Below are positions 1-13,104 of a DNA stretch of 64,000 nt, piece by piece. Under the pieces are notes generated by a model that did not search any database, had not been told where the DNA came from, and worked only from the letters and a program-made list of their open reading frames with translations. The position numbers were made by a program, and so were the translations under genes. The stretch lies in NCBI GenBank assembly GCA_035048815.1, contig JAUCBN010000011.1:17934001-17998000 (forward strand). The letters run 5' to 3'. Within the stretch, counting starts at the first letter, position 1, and each line of letters begins with the position of its first letter. Source of the DNA: Abelmoschus esculentus. Taxonomy: Eukaryota; Streptophyta; Magnoliopsida; Malvales; Malvaceae.

Positions 1-884
1 TTGTGCTACCACTAAATTGTTGGTTTCTAGTTCATTCATTGTGGCTTGGCGTCTTAATCCTCCTCGCCTAGATGTAGGGAATTGAAAATCGTTCCTTGCG
101 AGTTTGTTCAGAATCTCTATAGCTTCTTTCGGAGTTTTTTCAAAGAGTGTGACACTTGCCAAGGCATCTAACATCATCCTTATCGGGGCATTGGTGACAT
201 TATAGAATATTGTTACTTGTGTCCATAATGGAAATCCATATAGTGGACATTTGTTTAGTAACTCTCTGTAGCGTTCCTAAGCCTCATACATAGGTTCGTC
301 ATCAACCTGTCTAAAAGAAGTAATCTCATTACGGATTCGATCATATAAATTTGTAGGGTTAAATCGCGTAATGAATTCTTGGCAGAGTTCTCTCCAAGAT
401 CTAATAGATCCTACAAGAATACTATTTAACCAGGTCTTGGCCCTATCCCTCGGTGAATAGGGAAAAGTTTTAATCTCAAAATGTCTTCATGTACTCCTTG
501 GATTTTGAAAGAGTTGCATACTTCCATGAAGGATTTGAGATGCTGCATGGCATCTTCAGTTGCAGACCCACTGAATTGTCCAATAGTGTTAAGCATATTG
601 AACATCACTGGTTTGAGTTCAAAGTGGGTTGCTTCTATCTTTGGTGTAACAACTCCAGGGTTCAATCCATTTAGATCTTCCACCAGAAAATCTCTAATAG
701 TAAACTGTCGCAACAGAGATTGCGGCAGTGGTTGCTGTAGATGGCCTCCACTGCCAGTAGGTAGGTTCTGGTTCCCTTGATTTAATGTCATGGTTCCTTG
801 GATCTGTCTTCTTAACCCTCGGTAGGTTCTCTCGATTTATGGGTCAATCTCGTATAGTGGATTGCTAGGGTTGGCCCTGGTCAT
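1..884 (-). pseudogene. Athila-like Ty3/gypsy gag, broken and cut by the window edge
   Basis: Reads on the minus strand from an ATG at 884-882 and runs off the window. It encodes the amino-terminal part of a retrotransposon capsid (gag) protein, including the typical stretch ELKPVMFNMLNTIGQFSG and, further on, the helical gag domain (WLNS...SWRELCQEFITRF...). It is not functional: codon 16 is a TAA (837-839), a one-base frameshift lies near 455-480, and a TAG at 277-279 replaces the tryptophan normally found in the YEAWERY-type motif. A tRNA-Asp-type primer site and an LTR lie directly upstream (higher coordinates), so this is the 5' end of an LTR retrotransposon. The Athila-like assignment rests on the primer type and gag style, from family knowledge. 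Confidence 0.75.
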
Positions 885-961
885 ATACCAAAAATAAATT
901 AAATTAAAAATAAAATAATTTTAATTAAAATAACTAAAATAAAAGCAAGAAAATAAAGAAA

Positions 962-990
962 ACAAAATTTAGTTGCCAAGCCCCGGCAAC
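962..990 (-). other. Primer binding site, tRNA-Asp type
   Basis: On the minus strand the sequence TAGCACTGTTGCCGGGGC follows the LTR. It is a decayed match to the tRNA-Asp primer site common in Athila-type elements, whose usual form contains GGCGCCGTTGCCGGGGA. It separates the LTR (higher coordinates) from gag. Confidence 0.65.
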
Positions 991-991
991 A

Positions 992-2170
992 GTGCTAAAA
1001 ACTTGATGCGTGCTGAATATGCACGATTTGGAATGCAAGTGTACACATCAAGTAATAAAGTGATAAATATTATCGAGTTATCATCTCCTCAGGGATTGAT
1101 ATACTTAATATGTTTTCTTTGATCTTCTCGTCCTGTAAAAAAAAAGTAAAAACACAAATAAGTTTGAGTGTTGATAAAACTAAATAAACTAAACTAAATA
1201 AGGTGAGATCAAATTTGAGAAAGAAGGTATGATCCAGTTGTGTTGTACAGTGGATTTGATTTATCTGTTTCTGTCCAATGCAATTACACTGCACTACCTC
1301 GGCAGTACTGCAGATTACTGTCTTTGGCAGCGATAGTGTTCTCTGCTGCGGCAATCCCTTGCTCTTGGGCAGATTTACCAAAGTTCGACAAAGTATCCTT
1401 GAATGGCTCTGCTAATCCCGAAGTCGAAACACTATTGATGGTCAGTCCTTGATGATACCTCCCGGTGTTAATCAATTATAACCAACAATCAATCTCACAC
1501 TTCTTTTAGCCATTGAAACTCTACCCTATTCCTAGGCCGAGTTATTATCCTCCAACCAAGTCGAATACCGCACTTACTCCTTTCGTGAGTCTAACTCTCC
1601 TGAGTCTAGACAAATAGATTACTTACAAACTTCCCTCCCGGGCTTGGATGCAAGAACAAAGAGTGACAAAGAGTAAGCAAACTTTGATATTTTATTGCAT
1701 TGAAACAAGAATCAAAATACAATCTCCTCTCACAAATACTCGACAACTTTCACCTAAACCCTAAGAAAGTTTAAAACATGATGGGAAGAATTGTTCCTAA
1801 GGTAAACTCTCTCAAAATCGTCTCTCTTCATTTTTTCTTTTAATCCTTAGGACGACTATGCCTTATATAGGCTTGGCCTAGGGCAAACCTTTCTTAAATA
1901 GAGTACAACTTGGAGTAGGGAACAAGTTATGTACATAGGGTAAATATTTTTCAAGTTTAATCTTCTAGAAGGTTTCTTTCCCATGTCGCCTTGTCCTTGG
2001 GCTTTTCTTGTGTTGTTCAGCTCCGATCCTTGGGCTTCTTATTCAGCAACCTTCTCCTCATTTTTCTCCTTCATTTGCCAGCCATGTTGCTTTTTATCCT
2101 CTGCTGCCTCGGCATCAGGTCCTGCCTCGGCCTCATTCTACTGCCTCGCCAATACTTATTCCTACACAGA
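992..2170 (-). mobile_element. 5' LTR of the Athila-like element (approximate ends)
   Basis: This stretch lies between the primer site and the broken gag of the next element. Its minus-strand start is placed near TGTGTAGGAATAAG at about 2170, where the neighbouring gag frame stops making sense, and its end next to the primer site. Ends are inferred because the partner LTR lies outside the window. Small frames inside it look like chance. Confidence 0.5.
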
Positions 2171-2671
2171 TATGAAAATGTAGTAAAGTATGCCTTTTCT
2201 ACAAATATTATCTTCAATGGCATAATCCCTAAATATATCACATTGAGCACTTATCACCATCCGTCTCTCTTTATCATACAACCAGGTCTCTGCATCTGAA
2301 GGTGCATTAATCAATGATCCAAAAAAGGTTCTCACACCATTAGCGATCAGGATATGAGAAATAGGTGTATCTGGCAATGCACCCGAAGCTCTAATAGCTC
2401 CCTGTAGCATCTGAAGGAACTTCCTACTAAAGGTTTCATCCGTCACCGCAGTCGTAGGGTCAATGCTCGGTACTGATGCCCCTCTGACCAAGATAGACAT
2501 ATCAATTCCTGCAGCAGGCTGAGGGTTGGGCGGTACGGTGGTACTTGTGGGAACAGGTAGGTTCTGAGGAATGATGGGTGGAGGATCATTAATAGGCTCC
2601 TCTATAGGATCAACAAAACTGGTTGCTCGACCACGCCCTTGGGTGGTTCAGCGAGCTCTATGGGTACTCAT
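2171..2671 (-). pseudogene. Ty3/gypsy gag, amino-terminal part, interrupted
   Basis: Minus-strand frame starting at ATG 2671-2669. It begins MSTHRAR, then a TGA stop at 2650-2648, then a Pro-rich segment (DPPPIIPQNLPVP...) and the start of a capsid domain (MSILVRGASVPS...FLQMLQGAIRASG...LINAPSDAETWLYDKERRM). This is typical of gypsy-type gag in dicots, where the capsid region follows a low-complexity head. The frame loses similarity at about 2180, where the Athila-like LTR begins, so the younger element appears to have landed in this gag. A tRNA-iMet-type primer site and LTR lie upstream. Confidence 0.7.
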
Positions 2672-2845
2672 AGAGTTCAGGAAATCTAAAAGGATTAAAT
2701 GTAGGTGATTAGAATTGGCACTGGAGAACCATACACAGTACTGAAAGATATAAGTGACATGGCCTTACAGATATTAATTCAAAACTGTGTAACAGAAAAT
2801 ATTTTATGTAGGACCCATCATATTCCGAGAATCATAAAACCAAAA

Positions 2846-2860
2846 GCTCTGATACTAACT
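2846..2860 (-). other. Primer binding site, tRNA-iMet type
   Basis: Minus strand reads TTAGTATCAGAGC, one or two changes from the standard TGGTATCAGAGC that pairs with the 3' end of initiator tRNA-Met. It sits 4 bases from the LTR end at 2864. Confidence 0.7.
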
Positions 2861-2863
2861 AAA

Positions 2864-4991
2864 TGTAACCTATAGATCGGTCTATGTGGGAAACCCGACC
2901 AGAGTGGTCACGTTGTTCTTTAATTGTAAATCAAGTTGCAAGAAGAATCAGAAAAATCATACGAATAAAAGGTAAACATTGAATATCACTTAAAATGTGT
3001 AAAAATGCTACTTAAAACAAGGTGTTTGGAAAACATCGTTCGCAAAATGATAATTCATAAAACCAGTATGAAAAATAATACATTGAAACCACCAGTAAAA
3101 TATAGGCACATGTCCCCTTAAACGCAAACTGTAAAATGTTAAATTATTACATCAAAGTGTAACCATGTAATGTGTAGATCCTCCAAATGCCAAAACCGGG
3201 ATATCTATCTATAGATATCTGAAAGGGAAAAGAAAACAAATATGAGCAATGAAGCTCAGTGTGTTCCAACAATGCATATAAAACCACAGGTTCAATATAG
3301 TACCAAAAAAATAATTCATGTATATTTATTATGCTACCCTCCAATCGAACTCATGGATACAATCCCCTAGAACGGTATCAGATATAGGCATTAACCTAAG
3401 CCCGATAGGGAGAAGGTACTAACCTAAGGATTCACCTTAGGATATAGGCGAAATTACCCCGACTGTAGCACGGGAACCGATAATAGACGAAATTACCTTA
3501 ACCGAAGTTAAGAACCGTAAACAGGCGGAATTACCTTCTAGATCAAGGCTGAACCGAAACTCAACACTATATATCACCCTAATCCTAAGGTAATAGGCAT
3601 GCAGTAATAACTTAAATAAGTGTGGAAGTATCAGGAATTATAACTCATGACATACTAGGCATACAGTGGAACACAATAATATCATGCTTAAGCTCTAGAA
3701 CATAATGTTTAAGTAAATCCGAGAAAAACGATTATGTGCACATGCTGGGTTTATTTAAAACAGAAAATAGTAGTATAAAAATATATATAACACACAAGGA
3801 ACACACCTTAAATGGCAGAAGCAGACAGGTGATCTACTGGCGTTCGAACCTCGCTCTGTAGCAGTACTGGATCCTAAAAATATAAGATAGAAATTTATTA
3901 ATACTAGAGTTAAATACTGAATTGATTATTCACTAGGTAATAGAACATAGGGTTACGATCGGCTCTCGAGATCAATCAAAATGGGAGGAGCTAGACTGGA
4001 TCGGTACACGACCGGGAGAACTATGAGGTCCTACAAACAAACAGGTATAAACATTAGACCTTAAATATAACTCTAGACTTAACTTAACTTAGAAGAAAAA
4101 TTTGACTCGAGATTTTAAAGTCCAATTTGGTCGTTCGGGTTTGAATTTTGAGAAACGGACTTCACGTATGGACTCAAGACGTCAAAAAACATAAAATAAG
4201 AGTTTTTGAAAATTTTGACTTTTTGGGTCAAAGTCAATGCTGACGTCAGCAGTCAATGTTGATGCCATGCCGATAACTTGGTCAACGGGTCGAGTCGATC
4301 AATGGGTCAACTCGGGTTGACCGGTTTGGGTTGGGCTGGGCTGGTTCGTTTGGTTTAAGACCGGTTTGGACCGATAATCGTCCACGGTGGCCAAAAATCG
4401 CTTCTGGTAGCGCGTGAAGGCCACACACGGCCCAAAATCGATCGGAAAACACTTTCGAAACCAAATTTCCCTCCGATTCAACCAAAAACAATCAATTTTA
4501 GGCCAACAAACCCAGAAAACAGTCTGAATATTAGAAAAAACTCAAACTTACTGAAACAGAGATGATCTCCGATAAAAACCTTATCGGCGACGATCGGCAA
4601 CATTTAAGGAGGGGTTTTGGTTGGCCTTAGACGGGGAAAACGGCAGGCCTAACGACGCGCTTGAAAGACGTCAAATAGTGGTCGATTTCGACGAGAAAAT
4701 GAAGGGTTCAAACCCTAGGTTTCACCGAATCTTTTAGGCTCGATCTACGATAACATGGGAGGCCAACCGACGAGTGGGTAAGGGGGGCTTGATCGAGGCT
4801 CGGTGGCCGTTCGGATGGTTCCGGCAGTAACACCCACGGCCGGCCGGAGGAAGAGATCGACAGTGGTTGGTGAGAGGGAGAGGAAAAGTCGAATAGGTGA
4901 TAGCTTTATTTTAAGATCTTATAGACTAGGGTTTATTTGGTTCGAACACTAGAAAAGTTTTAGATCTGACGGGATAGGGACCTTATATACG

Positions 4992-5028
<37 letters not shown>

Positions 5029-5042
5029 TTTCGGGTGTTACA
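2864..5042 (-). mobile_element. Ty3/gypsy 5' LTR, about 2.2 kb
   Basis: On the minus strand it opens TGTAACACCCGAAAAT at 5042 and closes GGTTACA at 2864, next to the primer site, so both ends are fixed by sequence. It includes an ATT microsatellite near its start. The element's gag follows at 2671. The 3' part of the element is not in the window. Confidence 0.8.
4992..5026. repeat. (ATT)n microsatellite
   Basis: About 11 uninterrupted ATT units inside the gypsy LTR. Likely length-variable between individuals. Confidence 0.95.
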
Positions 5043-6402
5043 GGTATGGTATATGGACATTTTTTAGCTTACATTTGTGACACCCTCGCCCAATGTTTGG
5101 AGACGGGAGCGTCACCGGACAAACAAACTTGTAACTAAACCGATCTTTGTATTTATTTCTAAGACATTTCATTTATTTATTGGACATTTCAAGTCTACTT
5201 ATGTAATACTTATCAAATTCGTGGTCAAATTATAACTTTTTCTATCCTTGAGCTATATCAATTTCCAAATTATAAATTACTTATAATTCACTTTTAAACT
5301 TAATCTGAATTCTAGGGGCCCTTTTAGAACTTTAATCTATCTTAAGGAACCTCTAAAACAAGTGAGGAACCTCAAAGATTCGAACCAAAAAGGGCTAGAG
5401 GTATCGATACCCCATAGGTTAGTATCGAAACTGATGGTATCGAAACACTCCCTTAGTGTTTTGATACGTTGACTTGTTGGCTTAAGGCTAGGATAGCCTG
5501 ATTCGGTACACCCCCAAGGAGGTATCTAACCGGGAAGCTTACTGGAGGATTGGGTATCGAAATGCCCCTAGGAGGGTTCCGATATAATTTGTTACAAAAA
5601 AGTTTGGGTACCAAAATAAAGGCTAGGCGTTCTGAAATACCTGCCATTCATACTTAGGATTTTCAAGGGGGTATTGATTCGCATGAAAATAGTATTGATA
5701 CCCCTGCTCGAGTTTGTAGATTTTAAGCTTCTAATTCGTTTAAACCTTAATCAAAAGGCTCCTATCTAACCTCAATTCATCCTTAAACCTTAAGGAAGGG
5801 ATAGTTCTAGCATGTTTAGACAACAAATAATAGATTTACCAATTCTATTTCATTTAACCAATCCATTACCCAAGCCAATATTCATGCCATTCCATATTAC
5901 TATTACTATGGCCAATAGTTCAATTATATCTTAGTCAAACAACTTAGATCAAACACTTGCATGCCAATACACAAGGCATTAACTACAATTTCGTGGGCAA
6001 AATCCCAACAATGTCAAAATGCTATCCTAAACATGACTTTTCCTTATGGATTACATACCAAATGTTCGAATGATAATATACAAATCATGGATCAAGTCTC
6101 AAAATGCAAAATGCTAGCATAAGTATGATCCCTAATGCCACCAAATTTTAGGAGTTACAAAAGATACAAAATACCATACTAGTCTTACTTGGTGTCCTTG
6201 CCTTGAGCGATCATAGCTTAGCTCCTTGGCTCGATAACCTATTATTTTGGGGAACGAGAAAACAAACGAGTTGTAAGTACTTTCTTGGAACTTAGTGAGG
6301 CAGACCTAAATCTAACCATTTTAGACATAAATCATATAACAAATAGCATGCTTAATTCAAACAACATGTCAAGTTCATAGCAATAATTTAAACAATTTAT
6401 AC
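5043..6402. repeat. Decayed LTR-like sequence, no gene
   Basis: No coding frame of note. The stretch carries LTR-like marks: TGTGACACCCTCGCC near 5073, several TATCGAT/TATCGAAA motifs at 5400-5700, and CCTCACTAAG-type sequence (minus strand) near 6290 that resembles the middle of the gypsy LTRs elsewhere in the window. It was split by the solo LTR at 6403-10458 and resumes at 10464. Boundaries not resolved. Confidence 0.4.
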
Positions 6403-9400
6403 TGTAACATCCCGGATTTGGATCTAGAAGTTTTGGTGATACTAGGGAGGTTCGATTCAGAGCGAATCGGATTTCTTCGATTCATTAATTCTAGAAAATT
6501 AAAATATTAATATTTTAATCGGTGAATAGTAAATTTCTAGAAAAGTTCTAAAAATGTTAAAATAATGTTTTAAGGGTAATGGAATGTTAATTGAGTCTTA
6601 ATTTTGTTTGATTAAGCATAATTACTATTTTAGTGTCTAAGATGTAAAATTTGAAAAGTTAGTGGCAAAATTGTAACTTTTTGAAAATTTAGTTTTTGTG
6701 ACTAAATTGAAAAGAAAGTCAAAGCTTAGAATCCTTAGAGGGCCATTAACCCAAAATGTTTTAATTAGAAATCATTCACCAAAATTGGTTTTTATTTGAC
6801 GGTTAATCACATTTTCCTTTTTTACTCTATTTTCTCACCATTTTCTCTCTAATTTTCTCTCCATGGTTTTCCCAAATCTTTTGTTGAATTCTTATGCACT
6901 TTTATCAACATTCATCTCGTTTTAATTAGCATTTCATCCTCGTCAAAATCTCTCCATTTGTTTTACAAAATCCTAAACCAATTTCAAGGAAAATCAAGAG
7001 GAGAATTCACGTCAATTTTGGTGAAAGCATCTCAAAGGTAATTTCTTATTTTCTTTTCAATTCTAAGGTTCTTTAAATGATATTCTCAATTATTTGGCTT
7101 AAAAATCATTAATCTTAACTTGATTTTGTGTTTTAATTCATGATTTTGAAGTTTTAATGGAAATTTCAAGAAAATATTTAGGATCTTGTTTGAGGCTATA
7201 ATTAGGATAAATATTTATGTAATTATACTTATTTAGATGGTTAAATAAGTTCTATAATGATCTCACATGGTTTTAAACTCAGAATAAAAGAATCGGTGTT
7301 GATAGAAGTGGTTTTCAGGTGGTTTTATGGGTTGTTTTTGATGTTCTGTTTTTTCTGGAGGTATAAGGAAGGTTTGAAGGTGTTTTAATTCATAATTGAG
7401 TAGGTTTAAGTGTTAGATTCATTAGGTTAGGGGCTGGTGAAGTTTTTAGGTATTTTCGGCTTAGTTTTGACCTTTTCGGCTTGGTTTTTGGTATAGTTAA
7501 TGGAGGTTTAGTGTTGTTGTTGTGTTGAGCATATTTTAATATGTATATGCTCTGTTTTGGCGATGTAGAGGAAGTGCAAGAAAGATCTTGAGTGGCTGGT
7601 GCAATAGCGTTACCGTTGGAGCATCAGCAAAGGCTTGTTTTGCTTGCCGATGAGTGAATTTGGGTTAAAAGTGACTCGCAAATGTTTGGTTATGTTTCGG
7701 GAATTATAGAATAGTGAAAAAGCTTTCCATAGTTCAAGAGTAAGTGATTTCTATGGTTTCAAAAGCATTTCTTAAGTTTTGATTATTTTGCAATAGCCTT
7801 ATGGAAGATGTTTTCGTAGAGATTTTATGAATACATAAATTGGATTTTGAAATGATGCATGCATGTGTTAGTTGCTGTAAATGCATGGTTTAGAATGATA
7901 TTCATGGCTTTTGAAAGCATGAAAATGATTTGGAATAAATTGTGGTTATTTGCCTTACCTTTGATTAGGCCGCTGAGCATGATTTTGGTTCACTTGATGA
8001 ACATTTTTTTAGTGTATTATGAGTAGGAAGTTAACATGCATGATCGGAGTGATATTGGCTTAATGACACTAACTATAATTATGAATACAAATGACATATC
8101 ATTAGGATAAAGTGCACTATAAAGATTAAGAAAATATTGATGTTGCCTACACGTAAACAAGGGTGACTATGTGTCCGACCGTGCGTGTATTGCTTGCTTA
8201 CACGTAAAAAAGTTAACATGCCACTCGATATTGGCATCGATACCTTTGACCAACTCAAAGGTTAACTAAGTAGGCCTTCTCGATTCGATATCAGTATCGA
8301 ATCGGAGATACCACTAGAGGATTCGGTATCGAACCATGGTTCGATACACTTGCTCAACATGCTTATTTTTTCTTAGGGGTATCGATACATGGGCCACCGG
8401 TATCGATACTCCCTGCACGAAACTATAGGTTTCACTTAGAAAATTTTAAGGATTCTTCTCAAACTTACTCTAATCGGTTCTAAAGTTTTCCTACTTGTTA
8501 TTATGATTTTTTGGAGTGTTTTAACAATAATTTTCAGCCATTAAATAAACTAACACAAATTTCACCATTAAAGCTTATTAAGCAACAATCCAAGTACACA
8601 AAAAAATCTACATGTACACTTTCGACCATGAATGCATGATGATTTGTAGAGTTTGGAGTACCAACCTCTTGCAAAAACAACAACCAAGTCCGAACTCACT
8701 CCTCCAAGCTTTTTCCTTTGCCCAAACCTTGTTATAAAGCTCCCACTTCTTTCTCTACAAGAAAGGGATTAAAACCAACCATAAGATAGAGTTGGGGATG
8801 TTTTAACTCTTAAAACATCAAGAAAACAAAGAACTCTTAAAATCTCCTAAACCCGGACTCAAACCAAAACCTCCATCAAAACCTTCATCCTTCCCAAACC
8901 AACACTTTCTTACCTCTTTTTATAGATCTATAACAGCCCTACAACTTACCCTTCAGCACAAAAACGAGATTCTTCCATAAAACCAACAAGATTCAACCTT
9001 TACATACCTTCTTTCCTTGCTACAAAATGAAGAGGATGGGGAAGAAAGGAAAAGAAGTGATGAGATCACCTCTTTAGACCTAAACCCCCATAAACCCCTC
9101 CATATCTTAGACATTTTGGTATTTACAAAAATGCCCTTAGTTTACCACTCAAAAGCCCAACACAACAAGGCCCAACAAGACCCAACACAAAACCGAGTCC
9201 CGAAGCCACTAAACTCGGGGTCCAAAACTAAAGCCTAAACCCCTCGGATTAACCCGACACCCGGATCAGAATTTGGGTCATTACATGTTTTTCTTAAGCT
9301 CTCTCTCTTCATCCTTTCAGAGAAATAAAGGATCCAAGAAGAAAGAATTTACACGTTTTGGTATGATTTGACAAAATAAGTAGGACTTGGCAATGTGTAA

Positions 9401-10458
9401 AATTATTTTCTTTTAAAGTGTGTTTTGAATTAGCAAAAGAATTGTATAAGCAACCTATGAACATGTTTTTCTTGTTGATTTGGTGGATTGATATGTTGTT
9501 GAGTTTTTTTGAAGCATGTTTATTCTTGAGTAGCTATTAGAATTGAGTAAAGTTAGAAAGCATGCATATAGATGTTACGGGGTTTATGATGGCTATAATC
9601 GATTGTATAATTTGTTCATAATGTTTAGGAATTATGCATATAGTTGATGGTGATCAATGATTGTGTCTTGTATGGGTTAAGGCTACATAGAAAGACTGAT
9701 TTTATGATTCTGGGCACAGAGGTATCAAAACTTCAAGGGAAGTTTCGAAACCTTTATCATATAGTTTTGAAACCTTTTGGGTCAGTTCAATACTGGAACC
9801 TTACTAGACACGAAATGTTTCGAAACTTAAGGGAGGTTTTGAAACCTTTTCCATAAAGTTTCGAAAATTCAAATGTAGGTTTCGAAACCTTTGACTGTTA
9901 TGAGTTGATAGTTATCGGAAATTACATTTTAGTCCCGGATATCTTTCTATGTTCAATTATAGTAGATACAAATGTTATTTTGAGTTGAAATTTCACATTG
10001 ATGCATGAAGTTGACCTAATTTCAAGTTGGCCAACTTAAATTGGATGTAGTCCCTATAAATTAAAAGATTTACATTTTGGTCCCTAGTTAGTGAAGCATA
10101 TAATTGATGATGTTAGAATGCTCCGTTTGGTTTGAAATTTATCGTGAATGCTATTTGTATGTTTAATTAAACTTTGATGGAATGAATTTCTACCTTGCCA
10201 ATAGAATTTAAAAGATTCACGTTTTAGTCCTTAACATACTCATGTGTTTAACCGAGTGCTCGCTTGTGATTGAATTGTTTCTATTCTTGTTTTGCATGAA
10301 ATCGACACATGTAGGAACTTAATTACAACCCTAGATAAGAAAAGAATATATAATGTTTTTAGGGTTATTTATCGGATCAGGCCTTCGCGGGTTTGGTTCG
10401 GTATTTCCAGTGTAATCCTTGAAGTTGGTTCCGTCTAGATCGGGCTAAGGGGGTTACA
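6403..10458 (+). mobile_element. Gypsy-type solo LTR with perfect 5-bp target duplication
   Basis: Opens TGTAACATCCCGG at 6403 and closes AAGGGGGTTACA at 10458. The five bases before (TATAC, 6398-6402) and after (TATAC, 10459-10463) are identical, which proves one integration event. No internal gag-pol region is present, so it is a solo LTR left by LTR-LTR recombination. Its length (4056 bp) is raised by a nested piece on the opposite strand that ends at 9285. The second half shares layout with the LTRs at 35813-39487 and 51027-54205. Confidence 0.8.
8218..9285 (-). mobile_element. LTR-like fragment nested in the solo LTR
   Basis: On the minus strand it starts TGTAATGACCC at 9285, a typical gypsy LTR start. 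Downstream it carries clustered TATCGAT motifs (8225-8410). The other end is unclear; 8218 is a guess from where the host LTR pattern seems to break. No target duplication found. The frame at 9017-9238 within it is not a recognisable protein. Confidence 0.45.
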
Positions 10459-10859
10459 TATACAAAGACTAGCAAACACCAAATGTCATGCTTATCATGC
10501 TTATCATGTTATCAAACTTATCATGCTTGTCATACTTCTCATGCAATCTAATTTTCACAATCTATATGTTCATGCACTAGCTAGCATATTTTGATACATA
10601 TGACTCATTAATCAAATTCGATGTTTCGAAGCTTCCATGAACAAAGACATGTTCAAAGGCTACAAAAAGCCACTTATTTATCCAAATGCTCTCATTAGCA
10701 AATTCATATCCAAATACTATTTGCAGCAATAATTTCATTCAAATGCTCTATTAGCAAGTCCATATACAAGTTCAAATGTTTCACAAGTAAATACATATAC
10801 ACATAGTTTTCACACATTAAGCCTTAAACTTTTCGATTTTATTATTGTATGATGTGTTG

Positions 10860-12960
10860 ATATAGTTAGACTAGGTAAGCGAGTCATCAGAAGTACCACA
10901 AAGGCACTAATAAAAGATACCCAAGGTATCTAACAAATGGTGACTAACCACTAACCAAAGGTACCCGAAGTACCGAACAGAAGTACCGAAGTACTAAACA
11001 GAAGTATCGAAGTATTGGGCAAAAGTACCGAAGTACTAACAGACGAGATCAGACTCTAAGCATGCCGTACTACCTATGATCAACTATCGAACAAGGCTCA
11101 ATAAGAGTTTCATTATTCATTTAATCATCTTTCAATTCTTATTAACCAAGTTCTTATATCACGTACGCAAGTGTCTATAACATGCTATCAACAAAAGCAT
11201 TTATCTCATGCTATCAACAAAATAGTTATATCATGTTAACAAACAAAACATGCATATCATGTTACCAAACATATGTTCATATCATCATATACATGCTTCA
11301 TGCATGATTCACATACTTGGTATCCCGTAGCCGCGTGCCATAACTTACCTCAGCATTTCTGAGCTATGCACATGTACTAAGCTAGTCTTAACAATCTAGC
11401 ATTCAATCATGGTATCATACAAGTTATTTAACAATTAACCTCCTTCTTTTTTTACCAAATGTAAGCGTAGTCTAATTACATAACAAATCAAATAACAAAG
11501 GGTGGTTAGGACCTAGACCCTAACCCTAAAGTTTATCAAACTCACAATTAGTCCATGCAAATCAATGATTGTACAGGGTGATCCCCTTGCCCTTCCTTTT
11601 TGCTAGCTCTAGCCTTTGTTTCTCTTTGTTATCTCCTTCTCTTGGATTCTCTAACAAACCATATACATATAACCATTCATTAGAACATATTAAGTCCACT
11701 TTATTCAAGTGTTCATAGGCTTAACAAATGTAAACATTCAAATCTGTCAATTAGGGACAACTTTTCTACCCTTTAGAAAAATGATCATATCTCCTATCTC
11801 GCTTATCCGAATTTGGCTTACTTTATAATCTTAGAAAGCTAAGGAGATCCTATAAATAAGTTATTAACCTCACATTTTAATTACTAACCAATTAGCACCA
11901 GATTTCCCTTAAAGTTAGATCTGTCTAGTTTCGGATCTACTTGAACAACCTTTACTAATTAGCTAATAAATTTCTCTACACAACTCCAAATGAGGTGCCG
12001 TAAATTTTAGCTTAAACTAGATTCATTGGGCTATTATACTGTAAAATTTCAGCCTCTAATTCCATCAAATTTGTCCTAGGAAATTTTTCCAAAATGGCTA
12101 CCCGGAATTGCATGTTTCGGCCAATTTAATTATTTTAGATTCCATGGGTTTAAATCTAATTCAAACTTGTTCTTATAATTTCTTTAACATTCTATACAAC
12201 AAATTAACTTTATTTAATCCATTTTTATAGCAACCATTTGCATGCTTTCACACTAATTTTTCATTAACATATTTACACCACTAATGTTCCTACTGACATG
12301 ATTTCATTATGCATTCTTATTCTAATGTCATGGTAGCCCAATCAACTAAACTTATTAATCATAAATACATATACTTTCTAAAGAAGATAATCATATTACC
12401 TTCAACTATTTGAGCATACAAGTTCTTCAAATTCTTTGAACAAGTGCAACCCCCAAAGTTTAACTTTCTCCCTCTATACTTGACTAAGAGAGAAAGATGA
12501 AGCAAGGCTTCCTTACAATATATTATCACTCAAAATCTCTTATGGATTCAACTCATAATTATTCAAGAAACCTTGAATCAATGCTTCCCCCTCTAGCTCT
12601 TTCTTTCTCTTTTGAAAATGGTGGGGAAAAAAAGGGAAAAGGATGATAAAATTTCTTTCTCTTTCCTTACCATAATGGTCGGTCATCCCCCCCTCGATTC
12701 TCATTTTTATTTTTTTTGTTTAATTATGGGATAAAAATCCATTAAAATGAATCTCATTGGTCCTTATTAGCCACATAGGATTTCCACTATCCATTTTCCA
12801 AAAGTTTAGCATACAAAACTCAAGTTTTATCTTTGTTTCATTCTAGTCATTTTAATTTAGGTCTTTTATTTCCCTTTTGTTTCAATTAAGTCCCCTATTG
12901 ATTAATTTTAACTACCAATTGGTCAATGATTCCTCCTAAGCCCTATTGAGGGTGTTACAA
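10860..12960 (-). mobile_element. Gypsy-type LTR, minus strand (far end approximate)
   Basis: Minus strand opens TGTAACACCCTCAATAGGG at 12960. Inside are LTR-like blocks such as GCTCAGAAATGCTGAGGTAAG (near 11345-11365) and a run of GAAGTACCGAAGTA units. The lower end is put near 10860 by appearance only. DNA from 10464 to about 10859 is the continuation of the split host sequence and shows repeated ATCATGCTT words but no gene. Confidence 0.45.
10936..11040. repeat. Short degenerate tandem repeat, GAAGTACCGAAGTA type
   Basis: Successive units of roughly 18-20 bases with the core AGAAGTACCGAAGTAC, varying to AGAAGTATCGAAGTAT, lie inside the minus-strand LTR. Confidence 0.7.
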
Positions 12961-13104
12961 AGTTTGAGTGGATTCCATTAGTCAAATTAATTGGGACTAA
13001 GTGGATTATTAATCTACTACAAGAGTAGATGAAATCTATATATTTACATGCTCAAAATGTTCAATGGGTGAATGAGAAAATGTTGCTCAATGTAACACCC
13101 ATGA

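Noticed and set aside
9644..9856. 70-codon plus-strand frame
   Set aside because: It is produced by the repeated TTTCGAAACCTTT words of the LTR; not a protein family.
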